Assembly (NCBI GenBank): GCA_964035015.1
Contig: OZ036000.1
Location: 8,941,259 to 9,005,258 of the forward strand
Source of the DNA: Corallium rubrum
Lineage: Eukaryota; Cnidaria; Anthozoa; Scleralcyonacea; Coralliidae
Reading direction: 5' to 3'
DNA: 64,000 nucleotides
Shown here in pieces: positions 51,001 to 57,839 of the stretch (the first letter of the stretch is position 1; each line of letters begins with the position of its first letter). The notes under the pieces are model-generated. The model was not told the DNA's origin and did not search any database. It saw only the letters and a list, made by a program, of their open reading frames with translations. Both the position numbers and the translations under genes were made by a program.

Positions 51001-54000
51001 TCATACCCCTGTAGATCTTTTTAGCGTTTTACTAAACGGCGAAAACGATTCGAAAACGATAGTGTTGACGGAAAGCTTTTGATACGTTTTCGATACGAGG
51101 TCTCCGTTTTCGTTTGAAAACGGATTAGTGTGGACATGACCTGAAATGCGTGTTCGTTTTAGATGCCGCCGTAACGTCGCATCGAATTAGTGCTGTTAAA
51201 TAAATTTCTGTAGTTGCATGACTTGCAGTCTTCTCGTTTCGGCACACAAACCGTTAAATTTGTTTGACTTAAATTCGTCGTAAACACATTTGAGTTTAAT
51301 TATGAGTTAACTTTGTCTGAATTGAATTGCATTTTATTAAAAATTACGAAGTTAAGGCGATTTGAAACATCTGTATGGTAATCTTAATTTTTTAGCGTTT
51401 TGACCAAAAACAATAATTAAGGCGTTCCTTTAAGTGCATATGAGACGAAATTATGCCTGTGTACGTCACAACATGTGGCATTAACAAAATGAAGTACAGT
51501 CGAACCCCTCTTAACAGACACCCCTATTAAGCGGACACCTATGAAAGGTCCCGGCCATTTCTTTAATAAAACCCTATAGTTACAACCCCTATTAAGCGGA
51601 CACCTATGAAAGGTCCCGGCCATTTCTTTAATAAACCCTATAGTTCCAACCCCTATTAAGCGGACACCCCTATTAAGCGGAAGCGGCCACCTACCTTGGG
51701 TCCCAATGAACAGAATAACCTCTATTAAGCGGACACATGGAGTTCAAAGTTAATGTTTTCCTTTGACAGTAATATTCAACACTTAAGATTTTACAAGACA
51801 TACCGACATTAGGCGATCAACATGCATGTAGCTAGTGAAGAGCTTTCCAGTGCTCTTTTGAACGTTAACGACATTTTGAGAGACTTGCGACTACGCGAAC
51901 CTCGCAAGCAAACACTTATAGATTCTTTCTTTATTTAATAATTTAATTTATCTAATCTATTTCATAATTTTCAGTTTGGTTAATGTTTTGTTATATTTTG
52001 AACTGTTAAAGAAATATGTGGACTTATTTTAAGTCAAATAGTGCTGTATTAATTGTTTTACAGTAAAACCAAACGAAGTCTATAATAAAACCTGGTAACC
52101 ACATGCGCACCCCCTACTGTGCCAACCCCTATTAAGCGGACACCCCTATTAAGCGGACACCTGACGAGGTCCCAAAGGTGTCCGATTAATAGGGGTTCGA
52201 CTGCATCTCAACAGCGAAGCAACGAAACGAAAACTGCAACAGATGGTATACTTTGTCATTTTAAGTGTTTCAAATAAGACAGACTTAATTTTCGTGTCAT
52301 AGGCAATACGCGATTTGTTTGTGACAGCATTTCAAATTTCCCATAGTAACATTCTGTCTTAACGACCAAACTTTGCGTTAGAACGTTTTGAATGTCCAAT
52401 TCAATTGCACTAAAATTGGAAAACATATAGCATCAGTACGACAGAGTAAACTAACTTCTGATTAAAGTCGTTACAATAGAAATATTGAAATAGTATAGCG
52501 GGTTCGAGTCCGGTCTGGAGCTCTGAGTTTTTCTCTGAGTTTAATTTACGACAGCTTGTATAGCAAAAACCAACGAAAAAAAACAAAAAAAAACACACGA
52601 AACACTTCAAATAAATATAGTAATTATGTCTTTTCTTTGTATAATGCATGATGGTATGTTCTGGAAGATTGGCTAATGCACATCGAATTTTAAGTTTTCA
52701 GTCAACAAAGCCTAAGTATATTTATTTCAGAATTTTTCTATAGGCGAAAAGAAAAGCTGCTGTCCTAGCTGTTATCACTAATTTGTTTCGAATAGACTGC
52801 TTAAGAATCAAAATAAATACTGGAAACGGTAGGCCTGTCCCAGTCTGAGTTATCCCCTAAGACCAACTGCGCAGTTATCTCCTGCTTTTCTGCATTGATA
52901 TTGTCGTTGTTCTAACTCAAAAAATACGTCTAATCATGGAAACCATACTTTTATCACGTTCTTTTAAACATTTGGTCGCAAGGTAATCGATATCATAAGT
53001 ATAAATATAAAACGTCTGTGATTATTACGAATGGCAATGCCATGTAACTCATGTAAATAATAGTTCGCTATTAAAGCTTTCGTCTCGCTAAACTCGATAC
53101 TTCATCCGAGCATCGAAGACTACTTATGTCTTATTAAATTTACATTCTTAGAATCTGAGCATTTAAGGCGCCTGAGCATTTAAGGTGAAATGACTGCCCC
53201 GCCAAGCTGGGATCCTAGTTATAGGCGCGACTGGACGAAAAAGTCCAGGCAAAGACTTTTTCAATATAAATGAAGGGGAAGTATAGTAACGATAGGATAA
53301 TAATTATAATGATAATAATAATTTATTTCTATAGCGCGATTTCCTACAGCTCAATTGTCCTTTACAATGCAAAGTTTTAAAACAACTAATATTAATATTA
53401 CATCAAATTTCAAATATTGTACTACAAACTAGTTAGTTACATAGCATAGGTAAAACTAGAGTCAATTACTTATAAAATTGTTTAAATAAATATGTCTTTA
53501 ATTTGGTTTTAAAAATAGATAGTGATTCAGATTGGCGTACTGAATCCGAAAGTTCGTTCCACAGTTTAGGCGCGGCATGTGAAAATGATCGTTGACCATA
53601 GTTCACTAATTTTACTCGAGGTACCGAAAGAAGTCTTTTCGCAGATAAACGCAAATTCATTGTTGATGTAAGCGGTTTTAGCATATCCCTAATGTAACAT
53701 GGTGCAAGATTATTTAGGGCCTTGTAGGTAATAGGAAGCATCTTGTAGATAATACGTTGGCTGACGGGAAGCCAATGTAGATGTAGATGTTTCATAACAG
53801 GAGTGATGTGATCAAATTTTCTACTTCGTATTACCACGCGGGCTGCACTGTTTTGCACGTTTTGTAATCGATCTATCAGGAATTTTGGCAGCCCATATAG
53901 TAGAGAATTACACTAACTATCCAATTTAGAGCTAATAAACGCGTGGACATGAATTTCAATGTCCGACGTAGATAGATAGTCCCTTATTTTTGCTATATTA

Positions 54001-54452
54001 CGCAGGTGGAAAAAACAAACTTTGCAGATGTTGGGATCTTGCTTAACGTCCAGTCCTACTTTTTACGTGAACAGCTCCTGTAATTTTATGGACCCTGCAT
54101 GATAATTAACTGAAAATGGTCTAATTTTTATTGTGCAAAAGCATGCAGAAAGAAGAAAAGTTAATAAAATTAGAAATTCCAGTATAGTAATTATTTTAAT
54201 CTGTCTAACGTAAAGTGGAGACTTCTTGGAAAGCTATTAAGTAAAATACTAAACAGATTGCATACATGCAGTGAACTATTTATTTTCCCTTTGCGGATAA
54301 GTATATTGTCACAAACCTGGAACTGATATGAATGTTCCCTGTCTGCAAAATTCCTGTGTGGTCTCAGAGCTCGCTGAACCTTCGGCGATGAGCGCAAAAA
54401 GTAGACCTAAAAGTGAAAAAAACGACGGATTCGTGCGATCAAAAAGCTTCAT
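37209..54452 (-). CDS. Secreted PAN-EGF-pentraxin-pentraxin protein, complete
   Basis: Eight exons: 54317-54452, 48069-48289, 47051-47177, 46275-46533, 45376-45752, 42514-42730, 40932-41296, 37209-37435. They total 1929 nt (642 residues plus stop). Phases 1,0,1,2,1,2,1 agree at every junction. The order is: signal peptide (about 1-28, ending EGSASS); PAN/apple domain (about 46-116) with LECAHNCLKVKSC; EGF (about 121-156) with FCKNGGRC and YSCDCGPKFYGERC; pentraxin-like 1 (about 163-350) with LTCWFK, WHHLGFTWSS, DWNLLIDG and GSISRLNVWS; pentraxin-like 2 (about 376-560) with TCLWFR, LLCFTWNG and ISQLNIWS; and a cysteine-containing tail (568-642) that I do not recognise. No membrane segment is seen after the signal, so secretion is inferred. 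A likely role is extracellular recognition or adhesion, by analogy with pentraxin and PAN domains. A minus-strand AATAAA (plus TTTATT at 36958-36963) lies about 250 nt past the stop. Confidence 0.88.
37592..38395. mobile_element. TTAA MITE (AGTGCC family), copy 3, with nested TA MITE
   Basis: TTAAGTGCC at the left and a TTAA at 38392. Arms hold AATTAAGTCTGTCTTATTTG and ATCTCAA-type blocks. It is split by the element at 37848-38140. Confidence 0.7.
37848..38140. mobile_element. TA-flanked MITE, copy 2
   Basis: GTCAATCGAGATATGGTCTA at the left and the inverse at the right, with TA on both sides. It is an inverted relative of 12057-12346. Confidence 0.85.
38396..39111. repeat. GGGCTAGCCC-type palindromic repeat region
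   Basis: Inverted AGCCGGGATCC / GGCTGGCCCGGCTCAT blocks at 38515-38945. Related to 49419-50047 and 61650-61886. No gene; lies beyond the stop of no plus-strand gene. Confidence 0.5.
39667..39739 (+). tRNA. tRNA-Ala(AGC)-like SINE head, unit 1
   Basis: A full cloverleaf can be drawn: acceptor GTTCTAG/TTAGAGC (wobbles only), D stem GCTC/GAGC, anticodon stem TCTGG/TCAGA with loop CTAGCAT (anticodon AGC), T stem GTGGG/CCCAC with TTCGAGT. The G3-U70 pair of alanine tRNAs is absent and it is part of a repeat, so a SINE head is more likely than a working tRNA gene. Confidence 0.4.
39959..40030 (+). tRNA. tRNA-Ala(AGC)-like SINE head, unit 2
   Basis: Same as unit 1 but with ACTC in the D stem (one mismatch) and GTGGG/CCCGC in the T stem. 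Repeat-embedded. Confidence 0.3.
40205..40324. repeat. Perfect 45-bp inverted repeat with 30-bp loop
   Basis: Arms 40205-40249 and 40280-40324 are exact inverse copies (ATTACCAGGGTTAAGTCACG at the outer end). The loop holds CGAAGGGCCTTCGCTCGAAA, shared with 54823-54845. Confidence 0.95.
40356..40760. mobile_element. MITE with TACACACGCAAAAACGCACA ends
   Basis: Inverted arms share GATCTGTTCAGA and TGTAGCGACCC. A related end is at 57136 (ACACACGTAAAAACGCACA). Confidence 0.65.
40932..41296 (-). CDS. PAN-pentraxin gene exon 7: pentraxin 2, second half
   Basis: LNTYWHLLCFTWNGEVGKAG, FDGLPRDQINNAS, GGNLTIGA, GIISQLNIWSFML, LSWKKVLVVGGA. Donor CCAG|GTAAGT, phase 1. Confidence 0.87.
41526..41771. 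mobile_element. MITE with 7-bp duplication, uninterrupted copy
   Basis: CACAGAATAG ends, CTTGCAG at 41519-41525 and 41772-41778. It lacks the hAT-like insertion present in the 256-898 copy. Confidence 0.8.
41850..42115. repeat. Inverted repeat with AATGCTTTnCCAGTATTCTA arms
   Basis: Arms near 41840-41870 and 42085-42115 share TTCTAGGGTTTCGGCT and its inverse. Probably a MITE. Confidence 0.5.
42190..42290 (-). mobile_element. 5S-derived SINE fragment (body)
   Basis: Reverse strand holds CTCCCTCTGTAAAATCAACA and ACGGCCACG-like sequence of the family body. No head. Confidence 0.55.
42514..42730 (-). CDS. PAN-pentraxin gene exon 6: pentraxin 2, first half
   Basis: GEGINYEITLGSNYAVS, SYVSTCLWFRGYTS, LAFGYDGQYLFAYVNN. 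Acceptor ATTTAG, donor AAAG|GTGAGT, phase 2. It is diverged compared with exon 4 but has the same exon phase. Confidence 0.82.
42768..43248. mobile_element. TTAA MITE (AGTGCC family), copy 5
   Basis: TTAA at both ends; TTAAAGTGCCTATGAAGCGA at the left and its inverse at the right. The best-preserved copy. Confidence 0.9.
43320..43795. repeat. Inverted GGGGCGCAACTAG / CTAGTTGCGCG segment
   Basis: GCGCAACTAGAA near 43335 and CCTAGTTGCGCGTC near 43767 face each other. A C homopolymer lies at 43468-43483. No gene. Confidence 0.4.
44027..44066 (-). ncRNA. Hammerhead-ribozyme-like motif
   Basis: Reverse strand: stem I CCCTC/GAGGG, core CTGAAGA (CUGANGA), an extra A, stem II GACCA/TGGTC, GAAA, then C-GC-GTC giving a GUC site before stem I. 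The extra A after the core and a one-pair stem III are non-canonical, so activity is uncertain. Confidence 0.5.
44360..44785. repeat. Inverted GGGGGGCGGT / CCCCCCCATT segment
   Basis: Left GGGGGGCGGTGAATAGG and right CCTATTACCCTCCCCCCC arms are inverse. A SINE tail (GACGAACGTCTGCC) follows at 44800. Confidence 0.5.
45224..45363. mobile_element. Small palindromic MITE
   Basis: Arms CACTTAATGTCTG and AACAGTTAGTTTTGTTTTCC are near-perfect inverses around CGACTTCGTCTCG. It sits 12 bases past the exon 5 boundary. Confidence 0.75.
45376..45752 (-). CDS. PAN-pentraxin gene exon 5: pentraxin 1, second half
   Basis: VNDGYWHHLGFTWSSTDGDW, LLIDGVLWGTMSGIKSG, GGSLIIGQM, GSISRLNVWS. The cysteine of the pentraxin signature H-x-C-x-[ST]-W is glycine here. 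Confidence 0.9.
45830..45940 (+). mobile_element. 5S-derived SINE fragment (body)
   Basis: AAATCAACACTTAGATCTTA, TTCGATTTTGTCCCGTTGGT and AATTCAACTACCGCCTGC match the family body. Confidence 0.55.
45958..46240. repeat. TCTAG / CACTC / TACTC pentamer array
   Basis: Runs of TCTAG, then CACTC, then CTACT pentamers, degrading towards 46240. Confidence 0.97.
46275..46533 (-). CDS. PAN-pentraxin gene exon 4: pentraxin 1, first half
   Basis: YDIIFPQQSGNHYVRM, LSEFTLTCWFKIEVGSW, SRMIEIYFNAS. It starts with the beta-strand FP..SG..YV typical of pentraxins. Donor AA|GTAAGC, phase 2. Confidence 0.88.
46636..46940. repeat. Minisatellite of about 24 bp
   Basis: Degenerate units of ATGAACAACATTGTGCTGAC with small changes, about 12 copies. 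Frames on both strands are artefacts. It lies in PAN-pentraxin intron 3. Confidence 0.9.
47051..47177 (-). CDS. PAN-pentraxin gene exon 3: EGF domain
   Basis: LCRDKSFCKNGGRC, CDCGPKFYGERCEGF. Six EGF cysteines plus one extra (ANSC). Acceptor TTTTGTAG, donor AACC|GTAAGA, phase 1. Confidence 0.9.
47511..47717 (-). mobile_element. 5S-derived SINE, near full head
   Basis: Reverse strand: GGGTGGCGTGTGCTGTTAGG, GCTGCCTCTCACC, then GGTTAGTACTTGGATGGGTG. It lacks the AAGTTAAGC part (a GGTCGGACGGGG joint instead). Plus-strand GGAGGGAGGAAAACCGGAGA marks the body. Confidence 0.8.
47718..48062. repeat. ATT/ATC trinucleotide array
   Basis: (ATTATC/ATCATC)n of about 340 bp adjoining the PAN exon donor. 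All frames are artefacts. Confidence 0.97.
48069..48289 (-). CDS. PAN-pentraxin gene exon 2: PAN/apple domain
   Basis: DHSMVIKVKKNLHVESILEC, then NCLKVKSCDVF and NCRISGETGELI. The cysteine spacing and the VxxxxxCxxxCLxxxxC layout fit PAN. Donor TCG|GTATGA; a triplet microsatellite begins right after it. Confidence 0.88.
48535..48605 (+). repeat. Degenerate tRNA-like SINE head
   Basis: GGCACAGTGGTTAGCGCACG (box A-like) and TGGTTCGATACC (box B-like). No cloverleaf can be completed. Confidence 0.45.
48795..49230. mobile_element. Inverted-repeat element with TTTGGATCAGAG ends
   Basis: Arms of about 210 bp share AGGAACGCTTCTATTGCCAC, AACAGGAAGTTTAGCAAT and GTTTGGATCAGAGTATCC. Confidence 0.7.
49419..50047. 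mobile_element. MITE with GATTACATGGACCGGGC ends
   Basis: TAA at 49416-49418 and 50048-50050. Both ends carry CCCGGTTAACCGGG palindromes, and internal ATTACATGG blocks suggest successive copies. Confidence 0.75.
50115..50515. repeat. Inverted TTTACATGGAGTA...GGGTCACC segment
   Basis: AGGGTCACCTTCCTTC and AGAAGGGTCACCCTGTTTAC face each other near 50150 and 50490. Probably another MITE. No gene. Confidence 0.5.
50516..51429. other. Intron DNA with a CGTTTTCG-rich palindrome
   Basis: GTGACCGAAAACGCTCTCC near 50851 and inverse CGTTTTCGTTTGAAAACGG near 51105 frame a decayed element. No exon. Confidence 0.4.
51430..52306. mobile_element. TTAA-type MITE arms split by a second element
   Basis: The left arm is TTAAGTGCATATGAGACGAA; the right arm has CTCAACAGCGAAGCAACGAA and AGACAGACTTAATTTTCGTG to 52306. 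It belongs to the AGTGCC family; the insertion is 51497-52203. Confidence 0.55.
51497..52203. mobile_element. DNA element with CAGTCGAACCCCT ends
   Basis: The inverted ends CAGTCGAACCCCTCTTAA and its inverse surround repeated CCCCTATTAAGCGGACACC. The end sequence resembles pogo/Tigger-type termini. No transposase. TA is present only on the left. Confidence 0.6.
52307..53305. other. Intron DNA
   Basis: A SINE fragment (GGGTTCGAGTCCGGTCTGGA, then TCTGAGTTTTTCTC) at 52500-52570 is the same tail family as 39528-40092. No exon seen. Confidence 0.5.
53308..54075 (-). mobile_element. CR1-like LINE 3' end, degraded
   Basis: The reverse-strand frame from about 54075 reads KVCFFHLRNIAKIRDYL, FISSKLDS, stop, CNSLLYGLPKFLIDRLQNVQ, NSAARVV, HLHWLPVSQRI, AAPKLWNELSDSVRQS and ends at 53466. 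The order matches the thumb and C-terminus of CR1-like reverse transcriptases. The in-frame stop replaces the Tyr of the usual LDYCNSLLYG. The 3' end is CGCTATAGAAATAAATTATT, as in other invertebrate LINE tails. Confidence 0.85.
54317..54452 (-). CDS. PAN-pentraxin gene exon 1: signal peptide
   Basis: MKLFDRTNPSFFSLLGLLFA, then LIAEGSASS, then QEFCRQGTF. The ATG has A at -3. The donor G|GTTTGT is weak, which is the least certain junction. Phase 1. Confidence 0.75.
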
Positions 54453-55370
54453 TTTTCTGGCTTTACCCCAACTCCAAAGCTTGTTTCCTCGATAATTGAA
54501 CAACAAGCCGAAGGTGACCTGTTCGACGACAGGTATATACAAAACTTTTGGGAAGAAAACCTATACTAGTATACTAATAATTAATTCAGCTGCCACCAAA
54601 TAAGGAAGTCTCTGACGAAAATTAATTCTATTATGGGCTGTTTTATACATGAGCCGGGCCAATCTCGTTCCCAGAGCCTTCGCCGGCACTCAAGCGAAGG
54701 CTCTGGAATAATCCATATCGGGATTCGGGAAGTGTTTTGATTGGCTAACTAACGACTGACTTAAACCAATCGAAATATAGCAAGGTTAGATATACTGCCG
54801 AAACAGAGAACGTAGGAGTCTAACGTTTCGAGCGAAGGCCCTTCGTCAGAGAGAAACGTTTCTCTTTAATCAGTGCTTTGAAATCGGAGGAAAAGCTAGT
54901 ACTTTGAAATAATGCAAAATAGGTTTTTAAGGACTTTGAAATAAGGCAAATTATATTACGTTTCAGAGGTATCTTCGGAGTTTTGAGTTTGAGAAGTCAG
55001 TTCAAATACTCGACGTCGGACTTTACCGGGATTACAAAGCCCTCGTGCATTAAAAAGGCTCGCCTTTGGCTCGCCTTTTCAAAAAGCACTCGGACTTTGA
55101 AATCCTGGTAAAGTCCTCCGTCTCGTAATTGAACTATTACTTCGTTAACTAAAAATAGCGCGGCATATAGCCTCTTAAATATAGCAATTCTAACTAATGC
55201 CAGCTAAAATTGGATAGCCCTTGAAAAATACTTAAGCAAATCGAGTCCAATATCAAAAGTCTTCCAGGCATGTATACATTGATATATAAACAGGAAGATG
55301 CTGTTGAAGTTGAAGGGGACTGACGTCGACCGGACGACGCCGTTTTACACTGTTCCTGGTAAATATCCCT
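54453..55370. other. 5' flank of the PAN-pentraxin gene
   Basis: AGAGCCTTCGCCGGCACTCA repeat near 54676, then a GTTTCGAGCGAAGGCCCTTC motif at 54826. CGGACTTTACC / GGTAAAGTCC inverted blocks at 55018 and 55109. A promoter lies here but is not identifiable. Confidence 0.4.
54819..54852 (-). ncRNA. Hammerhead-like motif
   Basis: Reverse strand: TCT-CTGACGA-A-GGGCC(TTCG)CTC-GAAA-C-GTT-AGA. Stem I TCT/AGA is short and stem II has mismatches. It shares 23 bases with the loop of the 40205-40324 hairpin. Confidence 0.4.
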
Positions 55371-55374
55371 CTTA

Positions 55375-56195
55375 GGCCTGGTTTAGACGTCGAAGTTCCG
55401 TCGCATTTAATTCGTCGAATTTAATGCGACGATTATGCGACAGAAGTGACACAGTTCGGTTTAGACGTCGAATTTAATGTGTCGCATTTAATGTTACGGT
55501 TGAAATTTAACGCCAAATAGCTCCAAACGTTGGTGTTTCGAGTTTCGAATTACCGCGCGTTGCAATTTGCATTGGCACCCAGCTGTTAAGAGAAACGCCA
55601 TGTTTTTATCTTCAAGTGAGTATATCAAAAAGCTAAAACACAAAGAAGACCTTCAGAGGCTGTCTGTGTTTCAACATTGTGTCGTTGGTCGCCCGTTTGT
55701 CGTTAGTGAATGTATAAGCTTTCGCTTAAAGCTCTCTCATTCTTAAAACTCGATTAATGTGTTGCTTTCGGCTATTTCGACAGTTTTCTTCGGCCGAAAA
55801 CTCCAATACATTTTTATTGCCACCCAACTTCATACTAATTGTTTTCGTCCGTCACAAAACATTCTGGACGATACAAACAAGTACGACATGTTGAAAATGA
55901 TCTTCGTGGGGCCCACAAACTGTAAAATTGTTGGGTATCGACGGATATTGTAGGATAGAAAAAGTGATTATACTAATTTATGCATTTTATTCGACTGCAT
56001 TTTATGCGACGTCTAAATCAACGTCGCATTTCCGTCGAATTATGCGACACAGCTCGTCGCATAATTCGACAGCGTCGAATTAAATGCGACGCGTCGAATA
56101 AAATCAGTTTAGACGTTGCATTTCCGTCGGATAAAATTGGTCGCATTAAATGCGACGAATTAAATGCGACGGAACTTCGACGTCTAAACCAAGCC
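55375..56195. mobile_element. TTA-flanked inverted element, GGCCTGGTTTAGACGTCG ends
   Basis: TTA at 55372-55374 and 56196-56198. Arms contain TTCCGTCGCATTTAATTCGT and inverse, many TCGAATTAAATGCGACG blocks. Short frames inside are not coding. Confidence 0.8.
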
Positions 56196-56283
56196 TTAGG
56201 CTCCGTTTACACTATTACGGTATGGTGGTGGTCTGGATTGAGGTGAGCATTCCGTAACAAAAACATCGTCTGTTTACACTATA

Positions 56284-56441
56284 GGCTAGTTTCCACTCAG
56301 GAAAATCCTCCGCAGGACAGGAACGGACAGGAAAGTTACCTTTGTGTTAAAGTCATTAGTTGCGACCGAGAGCTCACAAAACAAAGAAAACTTTCCTGTC
56401 CGTTCCTGTCCTGAGGAAAATTTTCCTGAGCGAAACTAGCC
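56284..56441. mobile_element. Nested palindromic MITE (GGCTAGTTTC ends)
   Basis: Arms GGCTAGTTTCCACTCAGGAA and inverse with GGACAGGAACGGACAGGAAA. TTA follows the right end. Confidence 0.75.
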
Positions 56442-56497
56442 TTAATGACGGTACGGTAAATTTACCATAGCGTAGTGATTTGCAGCCGGAGTGCTAA

Positions 56498-56673
56498 AAC
56501 CTGGTTCTCATATGTCGCCGATCGTCGGCGATTTGTGATTTAGATGCATGTTAAAACGGGAGGTGCAGCAGCTTGTTAAGTAATAAAGAACAATGCAGAA
56601 AAGCAGTGCTTTTATTCTTTTACTTAACATGCATCTAAATCATGGGTCGGCGACACTGATATGAGAACCAGGC
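56498..56673. mobile_element. Palindromic MITE, family of 7817, copy 4
   Basis: CTGGTTCTCATATGTCGCCG and inverse, nearly identical to the 23382-23553 copy. TTAA at the right. Confidence 0.85.
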
Positions 56674-56947
56674 TTAAGCGTAGTGGCTACGCTACGGAAA
56701 ACCACTCCGGAATAGTGTAAACACAACAAAGAAACGTAGTGATTTTTCAACGGAAGACTGACGTACCGCACTAGTGTAAACGGGGCCTTAGAAAACTTCC
56801 TTTTATGATTAACGCCCATTTATTAAGAACACTTCCAAAATAAACACCCTTGTATACATACTTAACTCATTCCTGTTCAAGGGCTTCCCCAGAAGTGAAT
56901 AAGAATTGGGTGCATGACAAGTAATATTTGACATTTCACTCGATTAG

Positions 56948-57092
56948 ACTGGATGTTCTAGGTAATTTTGGTGAAGGAAAATTTCGAGTGTGGAATATAT
57001 ATATACATAATAAGACCAAACCGGTATCGGTCTTACAATTAATATTTCACACTCGAAATTTTCCTTCACCAAAATTACCTAGAACATCCAGT
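56948..57092. repeat. Near-perfect 51-bp inverted repeat
   Basis: Arms 56948-56998 and 57042-57092 differ at one base (ACTGGATGTTCTAGGTAATT at the outer end). The loop contains ACCGGTATCGGT. Confidence 0.93.
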
Positions 57093-57344
57093 GAATAAGA
57101 TAGTTTGCAGTGTTAGCGAGAATAGAGTACAAGTCTACACACGTAAAAACGCACAAGCTGTTACATACCTGCAAACAAGTTGTCACAAGACTGTTCAACA
57201 GGCTGTCACCGTCATGTGTTCGCACTGGCTGTCCCAGTCTGTTAACATGTCTGTAACAGATTGTTGACAACTTGTAACAAGGCTGATGACTCCAACAGAC
57301 AGATGACAAGTCGTTCCAACAACCGTCACCTTACACGCAGCCAG

Positions 57345-57612
57345 TGGCTGAATTACGAAGGACGCAGATCAACTTGGCCGTGACGAGGTAAATCAAAGGC
57401 AGCCACCATACGACACGTGTGGATTTTATGGAGGGAGGAAAACCGGAGAACCCAGCGATAAACCCTCGAAGCACAGGAGAGATAAACTACAACTCTACTC
57501 GCACGGGTTCTAAGCTCGACAACGGGGTCATTCCCAAGCGGTCACCCATCCAAGAATTAATCTCGTCTAGTTGGGCTTAACTTTTGGTGATAGGCAGCGC
57601 GCAGTGAGCAAT
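57345..57612 (-). mobile_element. 5S-derived SINE
   Basis: Reverse strand: GCGCTGCCTATCACC, AAAAGTTAAGCCCAACTAG, then TTCTTGGATGGGTGACCGC, body with GGTTTTCCTCCCTCCATAAA. The head beyond GCGCG is cut. Confidence 0.8.
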
Positions 57613-57839
57613 ACGTTGGAATCCACCATGGCAAAAACGATGGCGGCTCGACATTTTACCACAAACCAAATGCATGTCAAGAATAAGAACAATCACTGAT
57701 TTGATATTGACCTCAATAAATTATCTTATACCTTTTCCTATATTATTTTCTCACATGATCCAAATCAGAAACTGGTCCGATCACAGTGCGCAAGCGCAGG
57801 TCAAGACTATTAGTGACTATTAGCAGTTACGTTATATAG

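Larger units (their letters stand above)
56199..56787. mobile_element. TTA-flanked element adjoining the previous one, with two nested MITEs
   Basis: Ends GGCTCCGTTTACACTA and inverse; TTA at 56196-56198 and 56788-56790. It contains 56284-56441 and 56498-56673. Confidence 0.75.

Noticed and set aside
51417-51623. Minus-strand frame with repeated AGTFHRCPLNRG-like blocks
   Set aside because: It comes from the CCCCTATTAAGCGGACACC repeats of a DNA element.
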